From positions 1 through 64,000 of the forward strand of contig NZ_JACHKT010000024.1 in the NCBI RefSeq assembly GCF_014204325.1: a DNA stretch of 64,000 bases, written 5' to 3'. Positions 36,798-44,531 of the stretch are shown here, one piece after another. Positions within the stretch are counted from its first letter, which is position 1, and each line of letters opens with the position of its first letter. A program made the translations under genes and the position numbers. The notes under the pieces are model-generated. The model had not been told where the DNA came from, ran no database searches, and saw nothing but the letters and a program-made list of their open reading frames with translations. The DNA comes from Arcicella rosea (GTDB taxonomy: Bacteria > Bacteroidota > Bacteroidia > Cytophagales > Spirosomataceae).

Positions 36798-37274
36798 TTA
36801 GAAAGTATATCTTACAGATAAGGCAATTTCATCTGCCCAAAAACTACTGTAATTAATGATATTGATTGCTGGTTTCCAGTCTAAACTGACAGCCAAAGGA
36901 ATAGTTCTAGCATAAGCTTCTAAGCCTAAAATCCCGTCCAAACCTAATACAGTTGTTTGGTTTCTATCCAAAAAGCCTGGACGTTTGTCACCCCAAACAT
37001 ACACGTGACCACCACCACCAATGAACCAGTTGAAATCTCTGGAATTGAAAGCCCTACCATGTACTTCATAAAGTCCAGTTAAGCCAAAACCATCATAACG
37101 GAATGAACCAATTACTTCGACTGCATCTTTGTTGTTTACAAAAGTTTTGAATGTAATACCATTAGTATTACCCAAACGAATACCTAAAGCTGACTTGTAC
37201 TGCCCTTGAGCTTTTACCGAAGTACTTACACCCAATAAAACGAGTATAAAAGCACTGAATAAGAGTTTTTTCAT
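36798..37274 (-). CDS. Small secreted protein, probable outer-membrane beta-barrel
   Basis: A 158-residue protein with a clear signal peptide (residues 1-22, VKAQG). The mature part consists of alternating hydrophobic/polar strands rich in Gly and aromatic residues, and ends in SVRYTF, with a C-terminal Phe as in outer-membrane barrels. Eight short strands would fit an OmpA/OmpW-sized barrel. No specific family was recognised. It is convergent with the Hsp20-like gene, 67 bases from its stop. Confidence 0.7.
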   Translation of the reverse strand: MKKLLFSAFILVLLGVSTSVKAQGQYKSALGIRLGNTNGITFKTFVNNKDAVEVIGSFRYDGFGLTGLYEVHGRAFNSRDFNWFIGGGGHVYVWGDKRPGFLDRNQTTVLGLDGILGLEAYARTIPLAVSLDWKPAINIINYSSFWADEIALSVRYTF

Positions 37275-37495
37275 GTAAATGTTGTTAATAATTTAATCAA
37301 AAAGCATTTGTAAATAATTATACCAAAGAGAATAATACTTTTTTGTGGAAAATAATCCTCAATAAATCTACAAAGGCAAATTCAAAAACATTTTGTTGAA
37401 ATAGAGTAAAATCTATCCTTACAATACTCTACAAGTAAAGACTTGAAAATACTTATCTTTCAGCCATAATCGAATTCATCCTAAATCTCCTCATT

Positions 37496-38641
37496 ATGAA
37501 TATTAAAACTAAACTGCTATTAGTACTTTTTGTACTGTTCCAAAGCTTTGCTTTTGCTACTGTAGCGTACAATCAACCTCCCTCAAAAGAATTTTATTTA
37601 TTAGTAGGCACTTATACTTCTGGAAAAAGCGAAGGAATTTATGTCTATAAATTCAATAGTGAAACAGGTAATTTCCAAGCAATTAGTATTGCTAAAAATC
37701 TAAAAAATCCAGCGTTTTTGGCAATTTCTCCTAATCAAAAATATGTTTATTCAGTTGGAGAAGTCAATAATGGCGGTGCAGTTTATGCTTTTGAATTTGA
37801 TAAAACAAAAGGCGAATTAACCCAATTGAGTACACAATCTGCCAATGGTTCTGGGCCTTGCCATGTGGCGGTTGACAAAACAGGTAAATGGGTAATTGTG
37901 GGGAATTATGGGGCTGGAAGCCTAAGTATTTTGCCTGTAGAAAGCAATGGAGGCATATCTGCAGCAATTCAAACCATCCAACATGAAGGGAAAAGTATAG
38001 ACGTAAACCGACAAGACAAACCACATGTGCATTCAATTAATATTGCTCCCAACAATTTAGATGTTTTTGTACCTGATTTAGGAATTGATAAAATCGTTAC
38101 TTATCAATTGGATACAAAAACTGGAAAATTGAATGCGGGGAATCCAGCTTTCACCAAAGTAAAAGATGGCACAGGCCCTAGACATTTTACTTTTCATCCC
38201 AACAAAAAGTTTGCTTATGTTATTCAGGAATTAAGCGGAGATATCACAGGCTTTAATTATAAAAAAGGGTCGCTTGAGGCTTTCCAAACAATTAGTACTT
38301 TGCCAGCAGATTATAAAGATGGAAAGTCTTGTGCAGATATTCACATTTCGCCTGATGGTAAATTTTTGTATGGTTCAAATAGAATTCATGATAGCATTGC
38401 GATTTACGCCATCAACCAAAAAACTGGTGAGCTTACTTATATTACCAATCAATCGGTATTAGGGAAAAAACCAAGAAACTTCATGATTGACCCCACTGGA
38501 AAATTTGTTTTGATAGCCAATCAAGATAGCGATAATATTACAATTTTTGAAAGAGACCCTGTTAAAGGTACTTTGACAGCTACGGGTAAAGAAATCTCAG
38601 TTCCTAATCCCGTTTGTTTAAAAATGTTGGATGCGAAGTAA
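37496..38641 (+). CDS. Lactonase family beta-propeller protein (6-phosphogluconolactonase type)
   Basis: A 381-residue protein with a signal peptide (residues 1-21, FAFATV) and a seven-bladed beta-propeller of the lactonase family. Conserved parts are LLVGTYTSGKSEGIYVYKFN, ANGSGPCHVAVDKTGKWVIVGNYGAGSLSILP, HVHSINIAPNN, DGTGPRHFTFHPNKKFAYVIQELSG and SCADIHISPDGKFLYGSNR. The secreted location means it is probably not the cytoplasmic pentose phosphate enzyme; periplasmic lactone hydrolysis is inferred. Adjacent downstream is a repeat-rich region. Confidence 0.85.
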   Translation: MNIKTKLLLVLFVLFQSFAFATVAYNQPPSKEFYLLVGTYTSGKSEGIYVYKFNSETGNFQAISIAKNLKNPAFLAISPNQKYVYSVGEVNNGGAVYAFEFDKTKGELTQLSTQSANGSGPCHVAVDKTGKWVIVGNYGAGSLSILPVESNGGISAAIQTIQHEGKSIDVNRQDKPHVHSINIAPNNLDVFVPDLGIDKIVTYQLDTKTGKLNAGNPAFTKVKDGTGPRHFTFHPNKKFAYVIQELSGDITGFNYKKGSLEAFQTISTLPADYKDGKSCADIHISPDGKFLYGSNRIHDSIAIYAINQKTGELTYITNQSVLGKKPRNFMIDPTGKFVLIANQDSDNITIFERDPVKGTLTATGKEISVPNPVCLKMLDAK

Positions 38642-38660
38642 ACTGATAATTAAAACTTAA

Positions 38661-38898
38661 ACATGAGTCATCCCGAATTTTCTCACAAAAAAGTCAATTT
38701 TAAAAGATTTCAATGTTTTTTGGATTTATTCTCGTCCTTACTTTTTGCCTTGATGCAAAAAGTAACAAAAAAATCAAGAATTCCTAAACTCGCTTCGCTC
38801 AAACAGTAGGAATTCGTTGTCCATCAATCATAAAAAAGCGGTCTAAATTAGTTTTTCGACCGCTTTTTTATGATTTTAAAATTCGGGATGACTCATGT
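38661..38898. mobile_element. MITE-like element with terminal inverted repeats
   Basis: Terminal inverted repeats of 21 bases with no mismatch, starting ACATGAGTCATCCCGAATTT on the left (38661-38681) and its complement on the right (38878-38898), bound a 238-base unit with no coding capacity. Inside are two more hairpins: GAATTCCTA...TAGGAATTC near 38779-38815 and AAAAAAGCGGTC...GACCGCTTTTTT near 38831-38869. No target-site duplication is obvious at the ends. The internal AAGCGGTC hairpin with T-run could act as a terminator for the lactonase gene. Confidence 0.75.
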
Positions 38899-38912
38899 TT
38901 TTTGATACCAAA

Positions 38913-39118
38913 AGTATCAATCGACATACTCCGAGTATCTAAATCCATACTAAATACCGCAATTTCCCGCAAAAAAGTATCAAAATACATACTTCAAGTA
39001 TCTTCATCCATACTAAACACCGCAATTTACCGCAAAAAAGTATCAAAATACATACTCCAAGTATCTTCATCCATACTAAACACCGCAATTTACCGCAAAA
39101 AGTATCACAATACATACT
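38913..39118. repeat. Cluster of AGTAT-N8-ATACT palindromes in 63-base repeats
   Basis: A 206-base block holding seven copies of an 18-base palindrome AGTATNNNNNNNNATACT. They occur in pairs separated by 3 bases, each pair followed by a TAAANACCGCAATTTNCCGC spacer, giving three about 63-base repeats and a final half unit (one spacer base is missing before the last). Copies 2-3 are nearly identical. An open frame crosses the block but is explained by the repeat length divisible by three. Confidence 0.9.
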
Positions 39119-39130
39119 CTTATGAAAACA

Positions 39131-39169
39131 AAAAGCTCTCTTCAACACATTGGTTAAAGAGAGCTTTTT
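39131..39169. terminator. Terminator of DUF3098/ftsX
   Basis: Perfect 12-bp stem AAAAGCTCTCTT/AAGAGAGCTTTT with T- or A-runs on both sides, 19 bases from the DUF3098 stop codon. Confidence 0.85.
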
Positions 39170-39187
39170 ATTGAATATTTTCAGGAT

Positions 39188-39391
39188 TTATGATTTTTTC
39201 AGAATGGCAAAAAATTCAATCGTAAAACCTGCCAAAACAATGATTGGGCCTAATGTCAAACCTAAAAACCCAAATCCAAATTCTTCTTTGTCTAAACTCA
39301 TGATATAAAAGCCGATGAGAATAATGGCTATTCCTAGCAACATGATTAGATAATTTGTTTTTCCAAAAGGGAGTTTTTCTTTATTAGTCAT
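39188..39391 (-). CDS. DUF3098 small membrane protein
   Basis: A 67-residue protein with two membrane helices (residues 13-31 and 43-63) joined by a short loop with KEEFGF. It matches the DUF3098 family, which in Bacteroidota is nearly always directly downstream of ftsX, as here (46 bases). Function unknown; the conserved synteny suggests a role in division or envelope assembly. Usually uppP follows it; here a terminator and repeat island follow instead. Confidence 0.85.
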   Translation of the reverse strand: MTNKEKLPFGKTNYLIMLLGIAIILIGFYIMSLDKEEFGFGFLGLTLGPIIVLAGFTIEFFAILKKS

Positions 39392-39437
39392 TTTATATTT
39401 TTATTTTGAATTTCAAATGAAAGTTAATTGTGAATGT

Positions 39438-40319
39438 TTAATACAATTCATCAAGCGATAATCTTAAATATCTTTCTACCGACTGGAAAGTACTTAATAT
39501 CCCCATCAAAGTACCAATGATTAAAATGCCCAAAAGTAAATAAATCATTTTATCCATTTCTTGTAATAAAACTAATCCTTCTACTTTACGCACTGCTAAT
39601 TGTTGCAACAAAATCAAGCAAGAACTTGCCACTAAACCACTTGTTAGTCCTTGCAAAGCACCTTTTATAATAAATGGTTTACGGATAAAACCATTGGTCG
39701 CTCCTACTAATTGCATACTTCTGATTAAAAATCTTTGAGAATACAATGATAATTTGATGGTATTATTCACCAAAATAATGATAATCAAGAGTAACAACAT
39801 CACAAAAACCGAAAGTACTAAATAGATTTTTGAAATATTTTTATTGACTTCATCTACAAAATTCTCAACATAAGCTACTTCGTGAACACCCGGAATTAAT
39901 TCCAAAGCAACTTTAATTTCTTTTAATTTAGCATCGTTAAAATACTCTTGCTTAATCTTTACAGCATATAAATTATGAAGTGGATTATTATCGCCAAGTA
40001 ATCTTCTATAATCCTCTCCCGACTCTTCAATGAATTGCTTTGCAGCTACTTCTTTGGAAATAAAATTGATTTGCGGAGAGTTTTCTTTTAGTAATACAAA
40101 CTCTTTTTTGATTAATATTTTATAGATTGAATCTAGCTTACTAGTGGTCAAATCATCATCCAAATACACTTGTAACTCAACATTTTGTTTAACCAATTCT
40201 GCGAGTTTACGGGCATTAAGCGTCAACAAACCACACATTCCAATTAAGAAAAGTGCAATTGTTAAACTAATAACAACCATCACATTCGGAGTACTTCCTA
40301 GTTTCTTTATTTTAGCCAT
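39438..40319 (-). CDS. ftsX: Cell division protein FtsX
   Basis: A 293-residue FtsX-type permease with the usual topology: one N-terminal helix (about residues 15-38), a soluble extracytoplasmic domain (40-160), then three helices in the last 130 residues. FtsX with FtsE activates septal peptidoglycan hydrolases. I chose the ATG at 40319 (MAKIKKLGS) rather than a TTG 15 bases upstream; FtsX of this phylum begins just so. ftsE is not adjacent, as is common in this phylum. CAAATTTA at 40345-40352 could be a minus-strand -7 box. Confidence 0.92.
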   Translation of the reverse strand: MAKIKKLGSTPNVMVVISLTIALFLIGMCGLLTLNARKLAELVKQNVELQVYLDDDLTTSKLDSIYKILIKKEFVLLKENSPQINFISKEVAAKQFIEESGEDYRRLLGDNNPLHNLYAVKIKQEYFNDAKLKEIKVALELIPGVHEVAYVENFVDEVNKNISKIYLVLSVFVMLLLLIIIILVNNTIKLSLYSQRFLIRSMQLVGATNGFIRKPFIIKGALQGLTSGLVASSCLILLQQLAVRKVEGLVLLQEMDKMIYLLLGILIIGTLMGILSTFQSVERYLRLSLDELY

Positions 40320-40395
40320 AATATCTTGAGGCAAAGCTTACAAACAAATTTACGATTTTTATATCGTAATGAAAGGCAATTAACGCTTTTTAACA

Positions 40396-40426
40396 AAAAG
40401 CCATCTGAGGTTTTCAGATGGCTTTT
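40396..40426 (-). terminator. Terminator of the DUF151 nuclease gene
   Basis: Perfect 13-bp stem AAAAGCCATCTGA/TCAGATGGCTTTT, 14 bases past the stop codon; minus-strand T-run follows. Confidence 0.85.
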
Positions 40427-40439
40427 ACTGGATTAATGT

Positions 40440-41030
40440 TTAATTTCTTTTGTCTAATTCATCACGAATTTTGGCTGCCTTTTCATATTCTTCATTTGCC
40501 AAGGCTTCTTGCAACATTTTATTCAATTGTTCGATTGGATTTTCTTTTAAAATCTCTCCGAAAGTCTTTTTCGGTTTAATTTCAGGCTCAATATCATCAA
40601 TTAGAGGGTCTTTCGAACTTTCGTTGGTTGAAATACCTGCTTCTGATAATACATTTTCAAAAGTATAAATCGGAACATTGAAACGTAAGGCAATCGCAAT
40701 GGCATCGGATGGACGAGCATCAATATAAGTATCTTTGATGCCATCAGTACAATGGATTCTTGCAAAAAAGACACCTTCTTTTATATCGGTAATTGAAATT
40801 TCACTGACTGAATAATGAAAAGTACGAGCAAAAGATTTGAATAAATCATGCGTCATCGGACGATTAGGCTCAATCTTCTCAATTTCAATAGCAATCGCTT
40901 GTGCTTCAAACATACCAATGATGATGGGCAATCTTCGAGGTCCAAACTCTTCTCCTAATATCAATGCGAACGAACCCGTTTGAGATGAACTAGGCGACAA
41001 TCCTAATATTTCTAATTTTATTTTTTCCAC
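40440..41030 (-). CDS. DUF151 bifunctional nuclease family protein with UVR tail
   Basis: A 196-residue protein. Residues 1-130 match the DUF151 (bifunctional nuclease) domain with LEILGLSPSSSQTGSFALILGEE, the RRLPIIIGMFEAQAIAIEIE core and IDARPSDAIAIALRFNVPIY. A linker of about 35 residues leads to a C-terminal UVR motif (NKMLQEALANEEYEKAAKIRDELDKR). Family members are reported to have DNase/RNase activity; the UVR motif suggests interaction with a Uvr or Clp partner. Single gene with its own terminator. A TATCTTTG box lies at 41081-41088 on the minus strand. Confidence 0.9.
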   Translation of the reverse strand: MEKIKLEILGLSPSSSQTGSFALILGEEFGPRRLPIIIGMFEAQAIAIEIEKIEPNRPMTHDLFKSFARTFHYSVSEISITDIKEGVFFARIHCTDGIKDTYIDARPSDAIAIALRFNVPIYTFENVLSEAGISTNESSKDPLIDDIEPEIKPKKTFGEILKENPIEQLNKMLQEALANEEYEKAAKIRDELDKRN

Positions 41031-41080
41031 TTTACAAATATATGCTTTTAATAATTGAGGGTTTTGCCATTAGCAGGGAA

Positions 41081-41088
41081 CAAAGATA
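41081..41088 (-). promoter_or_regulatory. Possible -7 box of the DUF151 gene
   Basis: Minus-strand TATCTTTG, about 50 bases upstream of the start codon. No clear -33 element at the usual spacing. Confidence 0.4.
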
Positions 41089-41138
41089 TAAACCCCGATA
41101 AATTTAAAAAAGTTTTCTGGATATTCATTCAAAATAAA

Positions 41139-41170
41139 AGACCTGTGAAATTATAAAAATCACAGGTCTT
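41139..41170 (-). terminator. Terminator of etfB-etfA
   Basis: Perfect 11-bp stem AAGACCTGTGA/TCACAGGTCTT with a minus-strand T-rich tract after it, 22 bases past the etfA stop codon. Confidence 0.85.
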
Positions 41171-41192
41171 CATCCGAGAAATTGAAATATTT

Positions 41193-42158
41193 TTACTTCG
41201 CAGCCAAAACCGCTTTGGTTAATCTTGGTAAAATATCAAAAACATCTCCTACGATTCCGTAATCAGCTGCTTTGAAAAAAGGAGCTTCTGGGTCTTTATT
41301 AATTACTACAATTACTTTGGATGAATTTACGCCAGCCAAATGTTGAATTGCCCCAGAAATACCTGCAGCTATGTATAAATTTGGAGAAACCTTGATACCT
41401 GTTTGCCCAACGTGTTCGTGGTGAGGACGCCAATCTAAATCTGAAACAGGTTTAGAACAAGCAGTTGCTGCACCCAAAGCATTGGCTAAATCTTCAACAA
41501 TTCCCCAATTTTCTGGTCCTTTTAAGCCACGACCAGCCGACACCACTAAATCTGCTTCTGGTAATGAAATAGTACTTGAAGCTTTGTGCGTAGCAACGAG
41601 TTTTACACCAAAATCTGCATCAGATAAAGCTGGTGAGAAAACTTCAACTTTCGCCAATGCATCCGTTTCAACAGGACTCACAGCATTTTTTTTGATAGCA
41701 ATAATTTTTTTATCGCTTTTCATCAAAACGCTTGCAAAAGCTTTCCCAGTGTAAATACTTCTTGTCACGACAAAACCATTTGAAAGATTTGGCAAAGCTG
41801 TTACATTAGAAACGATTGAAGCCTTCAATTTTGCAGCAACTCTGGCAGCAACGGCATCCCCCAAAGATGATTTTGCCAAAATAACAGTATCAGCACCATC
41901 CGCATTAACTGCTTCAGTTAAAACAGAAGCATAAGCTTGAATATTTGAAACCGCCAAACGAGCATCATTAGCATGAAGTACTTTGGTAGCACCAAAATTT
42001 CCAGCTTTGGCAAGTTCAGCTTCAGAGGATTCGCCAATGGCTAAAACGGTAGCAGTCGTTCCTTGTAATTTAGCCAATTCGGCTCCATAAAAAACTGCTT
42101 CGAGCGATGATTTTTTAATCGCTCCATTATCTAATTCGGTGAATATTATAACTGACAT
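41193..42158 (-). CDS. etfA: Electron transfer flavoprotein alpha subunit
   Basis: A 321-residue ETF alpha subunit. The C-terminal FAD domain is clear: VVSAGRGLKGPENWGIVEDLANALGAATACSKPVSDLDW, then GQTGIKVSPNLYIAAGISGAIQHLAG and a final ADYGIVGD. With EtfB it passes electrons from acyl-CoA dehydrogenases to ETF-quinone oxidoreductase. The N-terminal domain is the less conserved nucleotide-binding-like fold. It follows etfB in the same direction with 100 bases between, which contain a stem-loop. Confidence 0.95.
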   Translation of the reverse strand: MSVIIFTELDNGAIKKSSLEAVFYGAELAKLQGTTATVLAIGESSEAELAKAGNFGATKVLHANDARLAVSNIQAYASVLTEAVNADGADTVILAKSSLGDAVAARVAAKLKASIVSNVTALPNLSNGFVVTRSIYTGKAFASVLMKSDKKIIAIKKNAVSPVETDALAKVEVFSPALSDADFGVKLVATHKASSTISLPEADLVVSAGRGLKGPENWGIVEDLANALGAATACSKPVSDLDWRPHHEHVGQTGIKVSPNLYIAAGISGAIQHLAGVNSSKVIVVINKDPEAPFFKAADYGIVGDVFDILPRLTKAVLAAK

Positions 42159-42196
42159 ATTTTTTCAGATTTTTGATGGAAGAAAGTATCAATTTT

Positions 42197-42253
42197 GAAT
42201 TGTGAATGATGAATGCCGGAGTTATTATTTTTGGCAATAACAATTCACAATTC
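42197..42253. repeat. Stem-loop repeat between etfB and etfA
   Basis: Inverted arms GAATTGTGAAT (42197-42207) and ATTCACAATTC (42243-42253) with an inner TTATT...AATAA pair. Similar AATTGTGAA words occur downstream of the TPR gene at about 43495-43508. Located inside the etfBA transcription unit, so it may modulate relative expression. Confidence 0.65.
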
Positions 42254-42258
42254 CTAAC

Positions 42259-42993
42259 TTACAAGACTTTTGCTTCAGTTTTTAAAAGAGTAATTAGTTC
42301 TTCTGCATTCTCAGCCAGAATCATTTTACAAGCACCTTTTGGAGCAGGAAGTTCATATTTATCAGTACTTGTCAAACCTTCTCCTACTGGCTCAATTACT
42401 TTCAAAGGTTTTGTTCTAGCCGTCATAATTCCTCTCATATTCGGAATTTTCCATTCTGCAATCGGTTCTTGACAACCCAGTACCAATGGCAAACTAGCTT
42501 CTAAATTTTCTTTACCACCTTCTATTTCACGAGTAATTTTTGCGGTACTTCCTTCAATATCCAATTTCATTACTGGCGATAATGATGGAATGCCAAGCAA
42601 TTCAGCGACCAATCCATGTACAACACCGCTGTTGAAATCGATTGATTCACGACCCATTAAAATTAAATCGTACTTTTCTTGAGCAGCAATGTTGGCAATT
42701 TGAGTTGCTACAAAATAAGAATCTGTCGCTTCGCAATTAACACGAATGGCATCATCAGCACCAATAGCCAAACATTTACGAATAACAGGCTCTGCATCGG
42801 CTTCGCCAACGTTTAGTACTGTTACTGTTCCGCCGTGCTGTTCTTTTAATTCTACTGCACGAGAAAGTGCATAATCATCATAAGGCCCTGTGATGTAGGT
42901 TACGCCTGCTTTATTAAATTTTGTATCTCCGTCCGTGAACGAAATTTTCGCTGTGGTATCGGGTACGCTGGTTACACAAACTAAAATTTTCAT
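42259..42993 (-). CDS. etfB: Electron transfer flavoprotein beta subunit
   Basis: A 244-residue ETF beta subunit with MKILVCVTSVPDTTAKISF at the start, GPYDDYALSRAVELKE, LGADDA-type segment (IGADDAIRV) and LILMGRESIDFNSGVVHGLVAELLGIP, the AMP-binding region. GGKENLEASLPLVLGCQEPIAEW near the centre is also typical. Heterodimer partner of the EtfA gene that follows. Likely first gene of the operon. The gap to the TPR gene (42994-43160) has no recognised element. Confidence 0.95.
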   Translation of the reverse strand: MKILVCVTSVPDTTAKISFTDGDTKFNKAGVTYITGPYDDYALSRAVELKEQHGGTVTVLNVGEADAEPVIRKCLAIGADDAIRVNCEATDSYFVATQIANIAAQEKYDLILMGRESIDFNSGVVHGLVAELLGIPSLSPVMKLDIEGSTAKITREIEGGKENLEASLPLVLGCQEPIAEWKIPNMRGIMTARTKPLKVIEPVGEGLTSTDKYELPAPKGACKMILAENAEELITLLKTEAKVL

Positions 42994-43160
42994 CGTATAT
43001 CGTTTATTTTTGTTAATCTTTTGAGTTTTGTTTCAAGGAAGATTACATAAATTTAACTTTTTAAGGTTTAATTTGTAGTATTCCTTATTTATTCACAATA
43101 ATAACGAAAAGTTTTAATAATAGTATGCAAGCATACTATTATTTCTAAATATTTTATAAA

Positions 43161-43487
43161 ATGTCATTTAACCGATTAGCTTTACTAAAACAGTTTTTGG
43201 AAGAAGAACCTGAAAACCCTTTCAATCATTACGCATTAGCCACTGAATTGTTAAAAAGCGATGCAGAAGAATCAGGTAAGATTTATAGGTATTTACTAAA
43301 AAACCATACCGACTACTTGCCTACTTATTATCATGCAGGTGCGTTATTTTCGGAATTTGGAGAAAATGAATTGGCAGAAAAAATCTATCAGGACGGCATT
43401 ACTCTAGCCCAAAAATTAGGAAATGAAAAAGCTTTGAAGGAATTGAAAGGTGCTTATCAATTATTCTTGGATGAATTGGATATGTGA
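43161..43487 (+). CDS. Small TPR-like protein
   Basis: A 108-residue, wholly helical, acidic protein. Two to three tetratricopeptide-type helix pairs are visible (PENPFNHYALATELLKSD; YLPTYYHAGALFSEFGENELAEKIYQDGITLA). The length and content match small TPR proteins widespread in Bacteroidota; probably a cytosolic adaptor, with no known partner. Short mononcistronic gene between divergent etfB and convergent punA. Confidence 0.75.
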   Translation: MSFNRLALLKQFLEEEPENPFNHYALATELLKSDAEESGKIYRYLLKNHTDYLPTYYHAGALFSEFGENELAEKIYQDGITLAQKLGNEKALKELKGAYQLFLDELDM

Positions 43488-43583
43488 ATGTAAGTTGTGA
43501 ATTGTGAGGGCGAACTTAAAACATTTAAAAAGAACATTTCCATTCACATAATAATTTCGTCTGTTTTCTTTTGTCATGTAAAA

Positions 43584-43622
43584 ATCAGCATAAGCAACTG
43601 ATTGTAAGCTACCTATGCTGAT
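43584..43622 (-). terminator. Terminator of the purine nucleoside phosphorylase gene
   Basis: Stem ATCAGCATA/TATGCTGAT with a large internal loop; a minus-strand TTTTTAC tract follows, 12 bases past the stop codon. Confidence 0.7.
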
Positions 43623-43634
43623 AAAATTTCAAAT

Positions 43635-44456
43635 TTAAGCTTCTTTTATCAAAGTACTGATAATTTTTGTCATCAAAGGTTCAGACTTGGCGGCTGCGGC
43701 AATAATTTTTTCTAAACTTGCTTTTTGTAAAGTTTCAGGAATTCCCATATCTGTAATGATTGACATTCCAAAACATTTTATACCCATTTGATGTGCCACG
43801 ATAATTTCAGGAACAGTTGACATCCCAACGGCATCAGCACCTAAAATTCTCAGTAATTTATATTCAGCACGAGTTTCTAGTTGTGGGCCTGATGCCATTA
43901 CATAAGTACCTTTTTGCACAGAAATATTCAAGGATTTTGCGATACTTTCGGCTTTTTCAATCAATGTTAAATCATAAGGGTCGCACATATCAGGAAAACG
44001 GTCGCCAAAACTAGGAATGTGTTTACCAGTCAATGGATTTTCTGGCATAAATAAGCTGATATGGTCTTGAATAATCATTAAATCGCCTACTTTAAACGCT
44101 GGATTCATCCCGCCAGAAGCATTTGAAACGATTAATTCCTTCACACCCAATTGTTGCATTACTCTAACAGGAAAAGTAACTTCTTTCATCGAATAGCCTT
44201 CATAAAAATGAAAGCGACCTTGCATACAAATCACATTCTTATCGCCGATTTTACCAAAAATCAATTTCCCTTGATGAAACTCAACCGTTGAGACAGGAAA
44301 ATTTGGAATATCTGCATAATTGATACTTTGAAAAATTTCAATTTCATTAACCAATGCTCCTAAACCTGTACCTAAAATAATACCAAAATCAGGTTTAAAA
44401 TCAGGTACTTGCTGCTTAATAAAGTCGGTGGTTTCAGTTATTTGTTGAGAATACAT
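43635..44456 (-). CDS. Purine nucleoside phosphorylase (PNP/UdP family)
   Basis: A 273-residue trimeric-type purine nucleoside phosphorylase that splits inosine/guanosine with phosphate. Motifs: FGIILGTGLGALVNEI, the RFHFYEGYSMKEVTFPVRV phosphate/nucleoside region, VSNASGGMNPAFKVGDLMIIQDHIS, and YVMASGPQLETRAEYKLLRILGADAVGMSTVPE near the C-terminus. Complete at the usual length. It follows yhiN on the same strand, 75 bases after it. Confidence 0.93.
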   Translation of the reverse strand: MYSQQITETTDFIKQQVPDFKPDFGIILGTGLGALVNEIEIFQSINYADIPNFPVSTVEFHQGKLIFGKIGDKNVICMQGRFHFYEGYSMKEVTFPVRVMQQLGVKELIVSNASGGMNPAFKVGDLMIIQDHISLFMPENPLTGKHIPSFGDRFPDMCDPYDLTLIEKAESIAKSLNISVQKGTYVMASGPQLETRAEYKLLRILGADAVGMSTVPEIIVAHQMGIKCFGMSIITDMGIPETLQKASLEKIIAAAAKSEPLMTKIISTLIKEA

Positions 44457-44458
44457 GA

Positions 44459-44505
44459 TAATTTGACAATTTGAAAATGTGGTAATTTGAAGATTTGAAA
44501 ATTAT
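44459..44505. repeat. Low-complexity AATTTGA repeats between yhiN-like and punA-like genes
   Basis: Four near-copies of AATTTGA or ATTTGAA (TAATTTGACAATTTGA, GGTAATTTGAAGATTTGA) in 47 bases. A close reverse-complement relative (ATTTTCAAATTCTCAAATCT) occurs between tRNA-Pro and tRNA-Arg near 59993-60014, suggesting a dispersed repeat family. Confidence 0.6.
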
Positions 44506-44531
44506 ATTTTTTGAAAATAAAGTAAAATAAA

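Noticed and set aside
38913-39118. CRISPR array
   Set aside because: The spacing parts are nearly identical rather than unique, and the repeats are short palindromes; no cas gene is nearby.
38902-39174. 90-residue open frame with 21-residue repeats (ILQVSSSILNTAIYR)
   Set aside because: It is produced by the palindrome repeat, whose 63-base period is divisible by three. There is no signal, no known domain and a terminator inside it.
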